A stretch of DNA of 64,000 nt. Origin: an uncultured Amaricoccus sp. (GTDB lineage: Bacteria > Pseudomonadota > Alphaproteobacteria > Rhodobacterales > Rhodobacteraceae). Position numbers and translations under genes: made by a program. The stretch spans positions 1-64,000 of the forward strand of contig NZ_CALAGI010000060.1 in the NCBI RefSeq assembly GCF_937891315.1, read 5' to 3'. How positions within the stretch are numbered: position 1 is the stretch's first letter; every line of letters begins with the position of its first letter. Of this stretch, positions 1-10,547 are shown piece by piece. Below the pieces are notes generated by a model that worked only from the letters and a program-made list of their open reading frames with translations, searched no databases and was not told the origin of the DNA.

Positions 1-155
1 TCGTCGGTCGAGAGCTCGGTGAGCTTGGCGAAGACCGCGCCGATCACGTCGGGCATGGTGCCGGTGTCGAGGGCATTGTTCCCGACATAAGCCGAGACAA
101 TCTCGGCCGTGAGGGCGAGAAGTTCGTTGCGGTCGGTCGAAGTCTCGTTGTCCAT
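1..155 (-). CDS. mucR: MucR/Ros-family transcriptional regulator, N-terminal part (cut by window edge)
   Basis: Only the first 51 codons are inside the window; the gene runs off its left end. The translation begins MDNETSTDRNELLALTAE and continues IVSAYVGNNALD, which matches the start of rhizobial MucR/Ros proteins (…LLELTAEIVAAYVSNN…). These are zinc-finger, H-NS-like regulators of exopolysaccharide, motility and cell-cycle genes. The zinc-finger region lies outside the window and cannot be checked. The start is supported by an AGGAAA ribosome-binding site about 4 bases upstream. The gene reads away from the neighbouring transposase remnant. Confidence 0.75.
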   Translation of the reverse strand, partial: MDNETSTDRNELLALTAEIVSAYVGNNALDTGTMPDVIGAVFAKLTELSTD

Positions 156-497
156 CGTTTTCCTGCTCGTCGCGTTACGTCTCGCTCCACGCTCTGGCGG
201 GTAAGTCGAGACGTCCGTCGAAGCAATAGAACAATTCTGCCGATGGCCGTCTTACCGTGCAGATAATCTGCAGTGTAGTTGGCGATGTCCGTCCATCCGC
301 GGGGGTGCCGGCAACCTCACCGCTTGCCCCAAGCATCTCATCCCGGCGCCACACATGAAGCTGCTCCCCACCGCACCTCCTGCCCGCGCTGACAACGGCC
401 GCCCAAGCTGCGTCGCTGGCATCACGCTCCTAAGTCTACTGCCTGAGGCGAGCGAAGGTCTCGAGCCGCCGGTCCCTGGCGGCCGCGGGCGTCCCAC
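156..497. other. Intergenic stretch upstream of mucR-like gene
   Basis: About 340 bases without a convincing gene. Short open frames exist on both strands but none has a ribosome-binding site or recognisable product. It must hold the mucR promoter. Its right part (from roughly 430) may be further decayed transposase sequence, since it runs directly into the IS110 remnant. Confidence 0.4.
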
Positions 498-936
<439 letters not shown>

Positions 937-1030
937 TCATTACGGATACTCTAGCCGAGTCAAGAACGGGTTTGGGAAGGTTGGCGGATCAGGAAGCTCC
1001 GTCGAAGCGTCCGTGGGGCGTAGGCGATCT

Positions 1031-1951
1031 TCATCCGAACGGCTCAACTTGACGGTGACGGCCGAGTAAGAATGCGTCGGCCACGTGAACCAGTGGCGAC
1101 AAGTCCACGTCCGAAGCACGCTTCCCCACCAGCGCAACGAAGGTCGAGTAGAGCTTCCGGTACTCCCCGTCTTCGCTACAAACCCGGGGGTAACCGTCAA
1201 CCGTAAAGTGGCTGCCGCCCCCTGAGAGTATCACGGGGCCCTCGTCGCTTTGGATCGTGATATCCCAGGTTTGCGGTCCGGTCTGGCGCCAGTCGAAGTC
1301 GGCCGTTACCGGCACTCCGCTCGCCGTGCGGCCTCGCAGGCTGGCGGCAATCGGTGCGGCACGGTTGGCCGGAAAGTAGAGATCGGCGTCCTCGACGAAG
1401 AACCCCTCGGGGAGGATGTAGGTTGCGATCGACAAGGCGTTGATGCCGGGGTCGAAGACGCCCAGTCCGCCCGGCTGCCAGATCCATTCCTGCCCGGGAT
1501 GCCAGCGAAGGACATCTTCCTTCCACTCGATCGCGACCGAGCGGATGGCTCGCCCGGCGAGCATCTGGCGTGCGGGCTCCACCGCTCCCGCCATGCGCGA
1601 ATGCCAGCTGGCGAAGAGGGTCAGTCCGCGCGCCTCGGCCATCGCCGAGAGGAGCCGCACTTCGGAAATGGATGATCCGGGCGGCTTCTCGAGCATGACA
1701 TGCTTGCCGGCGGCGAGGGCTGCGCGGGCCTGGTCGAAGCGCCCCGCTGGAGGCGTGCAGAGAGAGATTGCGTCGATCCCCGGCTCGTTCGCGAGCAGGG
1801 TGTCGATGTCGGGATAGCCGGGGAGGTCCGGCAGGCGCGCGTGGTGACTGGCGATAGCGGCGAGCGCCACACCCTCGGTCGCGGCGATGGCCGGGAGATG
1901 CTGCGTCTTGGCGATCTTGCCGAGGCCGACGAGGCCGAGCTTCAGTGTCAT
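1031..1951 (-). CDS. Gfo/Idh/MocA-family oxidoreductase, probable D-galactose 1-dehydrogenase
   Basis: 306 residues. The N-terminal Rossmann motif GLVGLGKIAKTQ lies at residues 6-17 and the family motif EKP at 88-90, with Lys89 the usual catalytic lysine. The family uses NAD(P) to oxidise sugars. Placement as the last gene of an operon with dgoD, dgoA and dgoK makes galactose 1-dehydrogenase (galactose to galactonolactone, first step of the De Ley-Doudoroff route) the best reading. The substrate is inferred from context, since arabinose or fucose dehydrogenases look alike. The start is backed by GAGGAGCAAGG just upstream. It is about 10 bases downstream of dgoD and probably co-transcribed. 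The stop lies about 95 bases from the transposase remnant. Confidence 0.85.
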   Translation of the reverse strand: MTLKLGLVGLGKIAKTQHLPAIAATEGVALAAIASHHARLPDLPGYPDIDTLLANEPGIDAISLCTPPAGRFDQARAALAAGKHVMLEKPPGSSISEVRLLSAMAEARGLTLFASWHSRMAGAVEPARQMLAGRAIRSVAIEWKEDVLRWHPGQEWIWQPGGLGVFDPGINALSIATYILPEGFFVEDADLYFPANRAAPIAASLRGRTASGVPVTADFDWRQTGPQTWDITIQSDEGPVILSGGGSHFTVDGYPRVCSEDGEYRKLYSTFVALVGKRASDVDLSPLVHVADAFLLGRHRQVEPFG

Positions 1952-1960
1952 CCTTGCTCC

Positions 1961-3109
1961 TCACCACTCGGCGAAGCTGCCGTCCTTGTGCCGCCATATC
2001 GGGTTGCGCCAGCGGTGACCTTCGGCTGCCGCGCGGCGAACGAAGTCCTCGTTCACCTCGATCCCGAGGCCCGGGCCCTGCGGAATGGCGACATGGCCGT
2101 CCTCGTAGGCGAACACCGACGGATCGACCAGGTAGTCGAGCAGGTCGTTCGTGGTGTTGTAGTGGATGCCGAGCGACTGTTCCTGGATGAAGGCGTTGTA
2201 GCAGACCGCGTCGAGCTGGAGGTTCGCGGCGAGCGCGATCGGCCCGAGCGGGCAATGCAGCGCCACCGCCACGTCGTAGGCCTCGGCCATGGCCGCGATC
2301 TTCCGGGTCTCGGTGATGCCGCCCGAGTGCGAGGGATCGGGCTGGACGATGTCGACGTAGCCGTCCTCGAGGATGCGCTTGAAGTCCCAGCGCGAGAACA
2401 GCCGCTCGCCGAGCGCGATCGGGGTCGAGCAGTGGTTGGTGATCTCCTTCAGCGCCTCGGCGTGTTCCGACAGCACCGGCTCTTCGATGAACATGAGCTT
2501 GAAGGGCTCGAGCGCCTTCGCCAGCACCTTGGCCATCGGCCGGTGCACACGGCCGTGGAAATCGACGCCGATGCCGAAGTTCGGGCCGAGTGCGTCGCGG
2601 ATTGCCTGGACTCGCTCGAGCACCGCGTCGATTTTGGCGTGGGTGTCGACGATCTGCAGCTCCTCGGTGCCGTTCATCTTCACCGCGGTGAAGCCGCGGT
2701 CGGCGCAGTCCTTCGCCATCCGCGCGGTGTCTCCGGGCCGGTCGCCACCGATCCAGGAATAGACCCGGATGCGGTCGCGCACCTGGCCGCCGAGGAGCGC
2801 GTGGACCGGCACCCCGAGCGCCTTGCCCTTGATGTCCCAGAGCGCCTGGTCGATGCCGGCGATGGCGCTCATATGCACCGCGCCACCGCGGTAGAAGCCG
2901 CCGCGATACATCACCGTCCAGTGGTCCTCGATCAGCCGGGGGTCCTTGCCTATCAGGTAGTCGGCCAGCTCCTCCACCGCGGCGGCGACGGTGTGGGCGC
3001 GGCCCTCGACGACCGGCTCGCCCCAGCCGGAGACGCCCTCGTCGGTCTCGATCTTGAGAAAGCACCAGCGCGGCGGAACGATGAAGGTGGTGAGGCCGGT
3101 GATCTTCAT
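1961..3109 (-). CDS. dgoD: D-galactonate dehydratase
   Basis: 382 residues, the usual DgoD length. It converts D-galactonate to 2-dehydro-3-deoxygalactonate. It belongs to the mandelate racemase group of the enolase superfamily. Metal-binding acids are visible in VDFHGRVHRP, FIEEPVL and ALGERLF (about residues 180-240), followed by QPDPSHSGGI and a histidine in ALHCPLGP near 285. AAGGAG precedes the ATG. The start overlaps the dgoA stop (ATGA), so translation of the two is probably coupled. Confidence 0.93.
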   Translation of the reverse strand: MKITGLTTFIVPPRWCFLKIETDEGVSGWGEPVVEGRAHTVAAAVEELADYLIGKDPRLIEDHWTVMYRGGFYRGGAVHMSAIAGIDQALWDIKGKALGVPVHALLGGQVRDRIRVYSWIGGDRPGDTARMAKDCADRGFTAVKMNGTEELQIVDTHAKIDAVLERVQAIRDALGPNFGIGVDFHGRVHRPMAKVLAKALEPFKLMFIEEPVLSEHAEALKEITNHCSTPIALGERLFSRWDFKRILEDGYVDIVQPDPSHSGGITETRKIAAMAEAYDVAVALHCPLGPIALAANLQLDAVCYNAFIQEQSLGIHYNTTNDLLDYLVDPSVFAYEDGHVAIPQGPGLGIEVNEDFVRRAAAEGHRWRNPIWRHKDGSFAEW

Positions 3110-3747
3110 GGGCGAGCTCCTTCGACATGGCCACGCCAGGCGTCGGCGAAGGCGCGGGCGGTGACGCCGACCTCCGCCGCGGTCATGCCGGGCCTGTAGA
3201 GCGCCGAGCCGAGACCGAAGCCGGCTGCTCCGGCCGCGAGGTAGGACGCCATGGTGTGAGGGGTGATGCCTCCGACCGGGAGGAAGCGGGTACCGCGCGG
3301 GAAGACCGACGTCATCGCGCGCAGGACGGCCGGAGCGGTCAGTTCCGCGGGGAACAGCTTCAGCGCGTCCGCCCCCGCGGCCAGCGCGGCGAAGCCCTCG
3401 GTCGGCGTGGCGATGCCGGGCGCGCAGGCCAGTCCCGCCGCCTTGGCCGCGCGGATCACCGCCGTGTCGGCATGCGGCATGACGATGATCCGTCCGCCGG
3501 CGGCCGCCACGGCGTCCACCTGGGCGGGCGCGGTCACGGTGCCGGCGCCGACCAGCGTCTCGGGCCCCAGCCCGGCGGCGAGGCGGCGGATGCTCTCGAT
3601 CGGCTCCGGCGAGTTCAGCGGCACCTCGACGATCGCGAAGCCGGCGTCGACCAGCGCCCGACCGATGTCGAGCGCCTCGTCCGGCGTCACGCCGCGCAGG
3701 ATCGCCACCAGCGGCAGGCGGTCGAGGTAGGGTTGCAGATCGATCAT
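3106..3747 (-). CDS. dgoA: 2-dehydro-3-deoxy-6-phosphogalactonate aldolase
   Basis: 213 residues of the KDPG/KDPGal class I aldolase family, cleaving KDPGal to pyruvate and glyceraldehyde 3-phosphate. The N-terminal VAILRGVTP, the catalytic glutamate in VEVPLNS (Glu41) and the Schiff-base lysine in ADALKLFPAE (Lys130) are all present. GGAGG lies upstream of the ATG. It overlaps dgoK (ATGA) on one side and dgoD on the other, so the three pathway genes are tightly coupled. The dgo neighbours favour KDPGal over KDPG as substrate. Confidence 0.93.
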   Translation of the reverse strand: MIDLQPYLDRLPLVAILRGVTPDEALDIGRALVDAGFAIVEVPLNSPEPIESIRRLAAGLGPETLVGAGTVTAPAQVDAVAAAGGRIIVMPHADTAVIRAAKAAGLACAPGIATPTEGFAALAAGADALKLFPAELTAPAVLRAMTSVFPRGTRFLPVGGITPHTMASYLAAGAAGFGLGSALYRPGMTAAEVGVTARAFADAWRGHVEGARP

Positions 3748-4667
3748 GCGTCCTCCGTGTTCTTCACTAGCCCCGCGGTAGCGGCGATGCGCCAGAGGCC
3801 CGCGACGGCCGCGTCCGGGATGATCTCGGCGCCGGCGATCCCGAAGCGGGCGAACGCGCGGGCATAGCGCGCGCAGAGCGCCGGTTCGCCGATCAGCAGC
3901 GGCGCCGGACCCGGCTCGGCGAGGCCCGAGCGGATCTCGTCGCCGATCAGCAGGCCCGAGAGGTAGTCGAGAACCTCCGACGCGGCAATCCCGCCGGTGA
4001 GCGCCAACGCCCGGGCCGAGAAGAGAAGCGCCGCGATGCCGTCCGCATGGCGGGCGGCGTCGACGCCGCGCAGGAAGGCCGCGGCGCCGTCGCCGCCGCC
4101 GTCCGGACCGGCGGCGCGGCCGAGGATCGAGTGGTCACGCAGGATCGCGAAGAGCTCCCCTGTCATGAAGGTCGCGAAGCTCTCTATCCGGCCTTCCGCG
4201 ACATGCGCCCATTTGGAATGGGTGCCCGGAAGGACGAGACGGGCGCGGGCCGCGAGCTCCGGACGCAACGCGAGCGCCCCCGCGATCTGGGTCTCCTCGC
4301 CGCGCATCACGTCCGGCAGGTCACCGGGCCGCCGGACGCCGGGCACGATCCAGAGGCGTCCGCGCGGCGCCCGCGTCAGCCCGCCGGCCAGGTCGTCGAG
4401 GCTCGCCGGGCACGCAAGATAGGGCGCCTCGACCCAGCCCTGCGCGCTTCCGATCATGCCGGCCGCGATGGCGGGCAGATCGGGCCAGCCGGCGGTGATC
4501 TCCGCGAGGGCGGCGGCGAAGTCGCCGCCCTCGATCTGCATGATCCCGCGCGGCGCGCGGGAGGTGGCGAGGACGTGCCCGCGGCTGTCGAGGAGCCAGC
4601 CGCGAAGCGCGGTGGTACCCCAGTCGAGCGCGACGAGGGTGGGCGCGGAGGGCTTGGTCCCGGTCAT
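3744..4667 (-). CDS. dgoK: 2-dehydro-3-deoxygalactonokinase
   Basis: 307 residues. It phosphorylates 2-dehydro-3-deoxygalactonate with ATP to give KDPGal, the substrate of the next gene's product. The N-terminal VALDWGTTALRGWLLD is the phosphate-1 loop of the DgoK branch of the ASKHA kinases. LPGTHSKWAHV near the middle is also typical. Length matches the family (about 290-310). The start lies 3 bases after the stop of the ABC ATPase gene, and the stop overlaps dgoA. Confidence 0.93.
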   Translation of the reverse strand: MTGTKPSAPTLVALDWGTTALRGWLLDSRGHVLATSRAPRGIMQIEGGDFAAALAEITAGWPDLPAIAAGMIGSAQGWVEAPYLACPASLDDLAGGLTRAPRGRLWIVPGVRRPGDLPDVMRGEETQIAGALALRPELAARARLVLPGTHSKWAHVAEGRIESFATFMTGELFAILRDHSILGRAAGPDGGGDGAAAFLRGVDAARHADGIAALLFSARALALTGGIAASEVLDYLSGLLIGDEIRSGLAEPGPAPLLIGEPALCARYARAFARFGIAGAEIIPDAAVAGLWRIAATAGLVKNTEDA

Positions 4668-4670
4668 GGC

Positions 4671-5792
<1,122 letters not shown>

Positions 5793-5854
5793 TCGCTTCC
5801 TCCTCAGATTTATGGTGGTTACGCCGCGGCCAGGTTCGGCCGCGGCGTTCGGCC

Positions 5855-7183
5855 TCACGCGACCTTGTCGCTACGCCGGCGCAGGTTCGCCGGCACGAAA
5901 TCGCCATGGGCGTCGAGCAGATCGTCGACGAGGCGGACGATCTGGTCGGTATCGAGTTCGGCCGCGGTGTGCGGGTCGAGCAGCGCCGCGTGGTGGATGT
6001 GGTCGCGGCGGCCGGTCAGGATGCCCTCGACGGTCAGCTTCTGCACGTTGATCTGGGTCTGCATCAGCGCCGCGAGTTGCATCGGCAGATCGCCGATCAT
6101 CGTCGGCTGCAGCCCCTGGCGATCGACGAGGATCGGCAGCTCGACGCAGGCGTCGGCGGGCAGGTTCGAGATCGCGCCCCTGTTCATCACGTTGCCGTAG
6201 ATGACCCGCGGCTGGCCGGTCTCGATCGAGTGAATGATCTCCGAGCCGTATTCGACGCTGCGGCGGACCTCGATCGGCTTCGAGGCGTCCTTGAGGTCGG
6301 CCGACATGCTCTCCCACTCGGCGAGCTGGCTCTCGCAGCGGCGCGGGTACTCGTTCAGTGGAATGTTGAACTTCTCGATCAGGTCCGGCCGGTCGCGCTT
6401 GATGTACCAGGGCACGTATTCGGCGAAGTGCTCCGAGCTTTCGGTGACGAAGTAGCCGAAGCGCTTGAAGACGTCGTAGCGGACGCGGTTCGTGTCCGGG
6501 ACGCGGCCCTCGTCGATGACCTGTTGGATCAGCGGGTAGAGGTCCTGACCGTCGCGCTCGAACTTGAGGTAGAAGGCGACGTGGTTCACCCCGGCGACGA
6601 CATAGTCGATCTCCTCGACCGGCACGCCGATGTCAGCGGCGAGTTCGCCCGCGGTGTGCCGGACCGAATGGCAGAGGCCGACGGTCCTGATCTTCGAGCC
6701 GCGGTTGAGACCGAGGCAGTTCATCGCCATCGGGTTGACGTAGTTCAGGTGCAGCACGTCAGGGCAGAGGCGCTCCATGTCGTGGGCCATCGAGAGCAGC
6801 ACGGGTACGGTGCGGACGGCGCGCATGATGCCGCCGATGCCGAGGCTGTCGGCGATGGTCTGGTTGAGCCCCGCCTTCGACGGCAGCGCGAAATCGGTGA
6901 CCGTCGCGGGCTTGTAGCCGCCGACCTGGATCATGTTGATCGCGTAGTCGGCGCCGTCGAGGGCCTTCGAGCGGTCGGTGGTCGCCTCGATCACGGCGCG
7001 GGCGCCGACCGCCTGGTTGATGCGCCGGGCGATGATCTCGGATTCGGTGAGCCGCTTCTCGTCGATGTCGAAGAGGGTGATTTTGGCGGCGGCGAGCTCC
7101 GGGTAGCTGAGGAGATCGCCGATCAGATTCTTGGCGAAGACGGTCGAGCCCGCGCCGATGAAGGTGATCTTGGGAGAGCGCAT
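5855..7183 (-). CDS. melA: Alpha-galactosidase, glycoside hydrolase family 4
   Basis: About 442 residues. GH4 enzymes use NAD and a divalent metal, usually Mn2+, in an oxidation-elimination mechanism. The dinucleotide loop FIGAGSTVFAKNLIGD is at the N terminus. The metal-binding Cys and His lie in GLCHSVRHT and GVNHVAF, about residues 165-200. Similarity is closest in kind to MelA, which splits melibiose or raffinose and releases galactose for the downstream genes. Three in-frame ATGs occur within six codons (7198, 7189, 7183). The last fits the family start MRSPKITF best, but no strong ribosome-binding site decides. Cytoplasmic, with no signal peptide. Confidence 0.9.
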   Translation of the reverse strand: MRSPKITFIGAGSTVFAKNLIGDLLSYPELAAAKITLFDIDEKRLTESEIIARRINQAVGARAVIEATTDRSKALDGADYAINMIQVGGYKPATVTDFALPSKAGLNQTIADSLGIGGIMRAVRTVPVLLSMAHDMERLCPDVLHLNYVNPMAMNCLGLNRGSKIRTVGLCHSVRHTAGELAADIGVPVEEIDYVVAGVNHVAFYLKFERDGQDLYPLIQQVIDEGRVPDTNRVRYDVFKRFGYFVTESSEHFAEYVPWYIKRDRPDLIEKFNIPLNEYPRRCESQLAEWESMSADLKDASKPIEVRRSVEYGSEIIHSIETGQPRVIYGNVMNRGAISNLPADACVELPILVDRQGLQPTMIGDLPMQLAALMQTQINVQKLTVEGILTGRRDHIHHAALLDPHTAAELDTDQIVRLVDDLLDAHGDFVPANLRRRSDKVA

Positions 7184-7257
7184 TTGCATTGGTTCCATTG
7201 GCTTGGGGGGAGAAAGACTTGCGCGCCGGGCGGGGAGGACGCCCCGCCCTGCCCCGC

Positions 7258-8556
7258 TCAGAAGAGGTTGTTGGCCTCGTCGTTCGCGGATTTCAGGATC
7301 TCGGCAGGATCACCCTCGCTCCGCATCACCTGCTCGAGCGCGCCCTTGAAGATGGTCGCGACCTCGGAGCCGTAGTCGGTGATGGGGAAGGCGAAGGTGG
7401 TCTCGGGCTTCGCGAGATCGGTGAAGGCGCTGACATCGACGCCCTTCGCACCGTGCGATGCGATCGCGGCCTGGACGGCGTCGGCCCGCGCCGGGAACAC
7501 CACGCCCGACTTGCCGACGATCTCCTGGCAGGCGTCGGAGCCGAGGAACTTCACCCACTTCCAGGCGGCCTCCTGGTTGGGCGAGCCCGACCAGATCGAG
7601 TCGGCGAGGCCGTTGAACATGCTCTCGCGGCCCTCGGGGCCGGCCGGGATCGGCGCGAAGCCGATGTCGAAGGACGCGTTGTCGATGAACCAGTTGATCA
7701 TCCACGAGCCGTGGACGTCCATCGCGCCCTTGCCGGAAACGAACAGCGTCTCGCCGCCGAGCTTGCCCTGCTGGTCGGCCGTCGGCGTGAAACCCTTGAC
7801 CGTGCCGAGGTCGCGCAGCCAGGCGAAGGTCTCGGCGAGGCGCGGGTCGTCGTAGTGGTAGGTGGTGCCCCAGGGCTGGTCGAGGGGCCGCCAGCCGGTG
7901 GAGGCCGCGAGATAGCTCCACTCCGTCTGGCCGAATTCGCTGATCGGGTTCAACACGAGGCCGTAGGTCTCGACCGACTTCGGATCGAAGCCCGCCTCGT
8001 CGCCACGCTTGCCGCTGGTGTCGACGGTAAGGTGCGCGATCAGCTTCTCGTAGCTGCCGCCGTCCCGCGGGTTCCAGGTGAGGTTCCGCAGGTCCGCCTC
8101 GGTCAGTCCCGCCTCGGCGAGCTTCGCCTTGTTGTAGACGATCGCCACGGTGTCCCAGTCCTTGGGCATGCCGTACTGCGCGCCGTCACGGGTCCAGGTT
8201 TCGGTCAGCCCGGGCAGGAAGCCGGACATGTCGACCCCGTCGGCCTCGATGAGCGGCGTGAGGTCGGTCATGATGCCGTTCGCCAGGAACTCCGGATAGC
8301 GGCTCACATGGTTGACGAAGACGTCCGGCGCCTCGCCCGACAGAAGGCCGGTGGTGAGCGTCGTCCAGTAGTTGTCCCAGCCCTCCTGCACGATCTTGAC
8401 CCGCACGTCGGGGTTCTCGGCCGTGAAGGCGTCGGCGCACTGCTGGTAGACCGGGACCTGGCGCTGGTCCCACATCCAGTAGGTGATGTCCTGGGCATGA
8501 GCGGCGACCGGCGTCAGGGCAGTCGCGGCGAGCAGGACGGACGTGAACGTGCGCAT
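7258..8556 (-). CDS. ABC transporter extracellular sugar-binding protein
   Basis: 432 residues of the family 1 (MalE-like) solute-binding proteins. A signal peptide, MRTFTSVLLAATALTPVAA followed by HAQ, has likely cleavage after AHA near residue 21. The mature part starts DITYWMWDQRQVPVYQQ, typical of alpha-galactoside and other oligosaccharide binders. It acts in the periplasm and delivers substrate to the permeases encoded upstream in the same operon. With melA next door, melibiose or raffinose-type sugars are the inferred ligands. In many such operons the binding protein is first; here it follows the permeases. Confidence 0.93.
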   Translation of the reverse strand: MRTFTSVLLAATALTPVAAHAQDITYWMWDQRQVPVYQQCADAFTAENPDVRVKIVQEGWDNYWTTLTTGLLSGEAPDVFVNHVSRYPEFLANGIMTDLTPLIEADGVDMSGFLPGLTETWTRDGAQYGMPKDWDTVAIVYNKAKLAEAGLTEADLRNLTWNPRDGGSYEKLIAHLTVDTSGKRGDEAGFDPKSVETYGLVLNPISEFGQTEWSYLAASTGWRPLDQPWGTTYHYDDPRLAETFAWLRDLGTVKGFTPTADQQGKLGGETLFVSGKGAMDVHGSWMINWFIDNASFDIGFAPIPAGPEGRESMFNGLADSIWSGSPNQEAAWKWVKFLGSDACQEIVGKSGVVFPARADAVQAAIASHGAKGVDVSAFTDLAKPETTFAFPITDYGSEVATIFKGALEQVMRSEGDPAEILKSANDEANNLF

Positions 8557-8608
8557 TCTGGTTTCCTCTCCTTTTGGGGTGGTCTTGTGGGTGGTCTTGA
8601 TTGGGCGG

Positions 8609-9484
8609 TTACTTCATGCCGCTCGTCTGGAGCGACTCGACGATCCGGCGGCCGAAGAAGACGAGCAGGATCATGATCGGGATGATCGAGAGCATCACGG
8701 CGGCCATCAGTCCGGTCCAGTCGGGCTGGGCCTGGCCGGACTGGCTCTGGAAGGCCTGGAGCGCGACCGACATCACCCGTACGCTCTCGTCGCGGCCGAC
8801 GAGGAAGGGCCAGAAGAAGTCGTTCCAGGCGTTGATCGAGAGCAAGATGGCGAGCGTCGCGACCGGGGCCTTCTGCAGCGGCAGGGCGACGTGCCAGAAG
8901 ATCTGGAACCAGCTGAGGCCGTCGAGACGCGCCGCCTCCTCGAGTTCCCGCGGCGCCGAGATGAAGAACTGGCGCAGGAAGAACACCGCGAACGGGATCA
9001 TCAGGATGTTCGGCGCCACCATGCCGGCGAAGGTGTTCAGCAGCCCGAGTTGGCGGATGAGCACGAAGTTCGGGATGAAGAGCACGATCGAGGGGATCAT
9101 CGTCGCGGCGATGAAGGCATAGAAGATCGCGTCCCGTCCGGGAAAGCGGAGCCGGGCGAAGGCATAGGCCGCGAGCGACGAGAAGAAGAGCTGTCCGCCG
9201 ACGAGCAGGCCCGTGTAGATCACGCTGTTGCGCAGCGCGAGCATGAAGTTGATCGGCGAGCCGGAGGCGCTGGTCAGCACGACCTCCGAGGGCAGGCCGA
9301 GCACCCGCAGGAAGTTGCCCCAGGTGATGTTGCCGAGCCCGAGATTGCTCGCACTGGCAAACACGTCGGCCGGCCAGGTCAGGGCGATCTTGAAGGCCAT
9401 CCAGAGCGGAAGCAGCGAGAAGAAGCAGAAGACTGCGAGAACGGCGTAGCCGACGACGGCGTTGATCGAGAGGTTCTTGGTCAT
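8609..9484 (-). CDS. Sugar ABC transporter permease, MalG type
   Basis: 291 residues with six predicted membrane segments. The binding-protein-dependent transport motif for contact with the ATPase appears as EEAARLDGLSWFQIFWHVALP (written here only for its EAA and LP ends) near residue 185. It forms the channel together with the product of 9498-10424. It ends about 50 bases before the binding-protein gene and starts 14 bases after the first permease gene, consistent with a single operon. Confidence 0.92.
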   Translation of the reverse strand: MTKNLSINAVVGYAVLAVFCFFSLLPLWMAFKIALTWPADVFASASNLGLGNITWGNFLRVLGLPSEVVLTSASGSPINFMLALRNSVIYTGLLVGGQLFFSSLAAYAFARLRFPGRDAIFYAFIAATMIPSIVLFIPNFVLIRQLGLLNTFAGMVAPNILMIPFAVFFLRQFFISAPRELEEAARLDGLSWFQIFWHVALPLQKAPVATLAILLSINAWNDFFWPFLVGRDESVRVMSVALQAFQSQSGQAQPDWTGLMAAVMLSIIPIMILLVFFGRRIVESLQTSGMK

Positions 9485-9497
9485 CGTGTTTCTCCGC

Positions 9498-10424
9498 TCA
9501 CCCGAGGTCCGAATCGTCGGCGCGCAGCAGGCGCATCTGCAGCAGGGTGACGAGCATCAGGATGGCGAAGAGGGCCATCGACATCGCCGAGGCATAGCCC
9601 ATGCGGCTGAACTTGAAGGCGTTCTCGTAGATGTACCAGAGCACCGCGCGGGTGGAGTTGGCCGGACCGCCTTGCGTTGTGACCGCGATCACGTCGAAGA
9701 TCTGGAAGGAGCCGATGACGCTGGTGACGAGGATGAAGACCATCACCGGACGCAGCAGCGGCATGGTGATGAGCCGGAACATCGCGAACTCCGACGCCCC
9801 GTCGAGCCGCGCGGCCTCGTAGAGATCCTTCGGGATCGACTGCAGGCCGGCATAGAACAGAAGCGCCGTGAAGCCGACGTGTCGCCAGATCGAAATGCCC
9901 GCGATCGAGACGATCGCCTGATCGGGCGACGACAGGAACGGCTGAGGCAAAGCGCCGATCATCGACAGGAAGGCGTTGGTGATGCCGATCAGAGGGTCGA
10001 GCATCAGCAACCAGATGAGGCCGGCGACGACGTTCGAGATCAGGTATGGCGCGATGATCACGGCCCGCACCCAGACCGACTTGGCCAAGCGGTCGGCAAG
10101 CACCGCGATCAGCAGTGCCAGCGCGGTCTGGAGCGGGATGTTCCAGACGACGTAGACCAGCGTGATCCGCAGAGATTCCCAGAAGTTCCCGTCGCCCCAG
10201 AGCCGGACGTAATTATCGATGCCGACGAACTTCCCGGGCCGCAGCAGGTTCCAGTCAGTGAGGCTGATCGTCAGCGCCCGCACCGTCGGCAGGGCGAAGA
10301 AGACGAGGAGCCCGATCAGCGCGGGCAGGATGAAGAGATAGCCGACGATGGCCTCCCTTCGACGCATCGATTGGCGTGAGTTACCCGGTCGCGCCCGAGC
10401 GGGCGCGTCTGCCACGGCAGCCAT
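9498..10424 (-). CDS. Sugar ABC transporter permease, MalF type (first gene of the operon)
   Basis: 308 residues from the chosen start MAAVADAPARARPG; six membrane segments follow. The EAA loop is visible as LYEAARLDGASEFAMFRLIT. The open frame reaches back to 10460, but that first ATG abuts the operator palindrome at 10459-10472. The ATG at 10424 has GGGGGGA 6 bases upstream and is the better start. This is the first gene after the operator/promoter region and is divergent from the LacI-type regulator. Confidence 0.9.
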   Translation of the reverse strand: MAAVADAPARARPGNSRQSMRRREAIVGYLFILPALIGLLVFFALPTVRALTISLTDWNLLRPGKFVGIDNYVRLWGDGNFWESLRITLVYVVWNIPLQTALALLIAVLADRLAKSVWVRAVIIAPYLISNVVAGLIWLLMLDPLIGITNAFLSMIGALPQPFLSSPDQAIVSIAGISIWRHVGFTALLFYAGLQSIPKDLYEAARLDGASEFAMFRLITMPLLRPVMVFILVTSVIGSFQIFDVIAVTTQGGPANSTRAVLWYIYENAFKFSRMGYASAMSMALFAILMLVTLLQMRLLRADDSDLG

Positions 10425-10458
10425 ATGAAATCCCCCCATGTTCGACGCCTTGCGCGAC

Positions 10459-10472
10459 ATAACACGTGTTAT
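10459..10472. promoter_or_regulatory. LacI-type operator 1 (perfect 14-bp palindrome)
   Basis: ATAACACGTGTTAT is a perfect palindrome with core ACACGTGT at 10462-10469. It lies downstream of the predicted operon start point, where a bound repressor would block transcript extension. Its centre is 32 bp (about three helical turns) from operator 2. Confidence 0.8.
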
Positions 10473-10491
10473 ATCTACGCGGCGTCATTAC

Positions 10492-10503
10492 TGACACGTG
10501 TTA
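10492..10503. promoter_or_regulatory. LacI-type operator 2 over the operon start point
   Basis: TGACACGTGTTA shares the ACACGTGT core (10494-10501) with the other two sites. It overlaps the edge of the predicted -10 element at 10503-10508 and the likely start point of the alpha-galactoside operon. Confidence 0.78.
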
Positions 10504-10532
10504 GTTTACGCGAATCGTAGCGGAGTTGTCAA
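10503..10532 (-). promoter_or_regulatory. Predicted sigma-70 promoter of the alpha-galactoside operon
   Basis: On the minus strand a perfect -35 TTGACA (10527-10532) is followed after 18 bases by TAAACT (10503-10508) as -10. The predicted start lies near 10496, inside operator 2, with operator 1 further downstream. This is the layout expected for repression by the divergent LacI-family protein. Confidence 0.65.
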
Positions 10533-10547
10533 GCGCGCATGACTGGG

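Noticed and set aside
1197..3134. 645-codon minus-strand frame over dgoD and the dehydrogenase
   Set aside because: Runs through two recognised genes in another frame and is Arg-rich with no domain.
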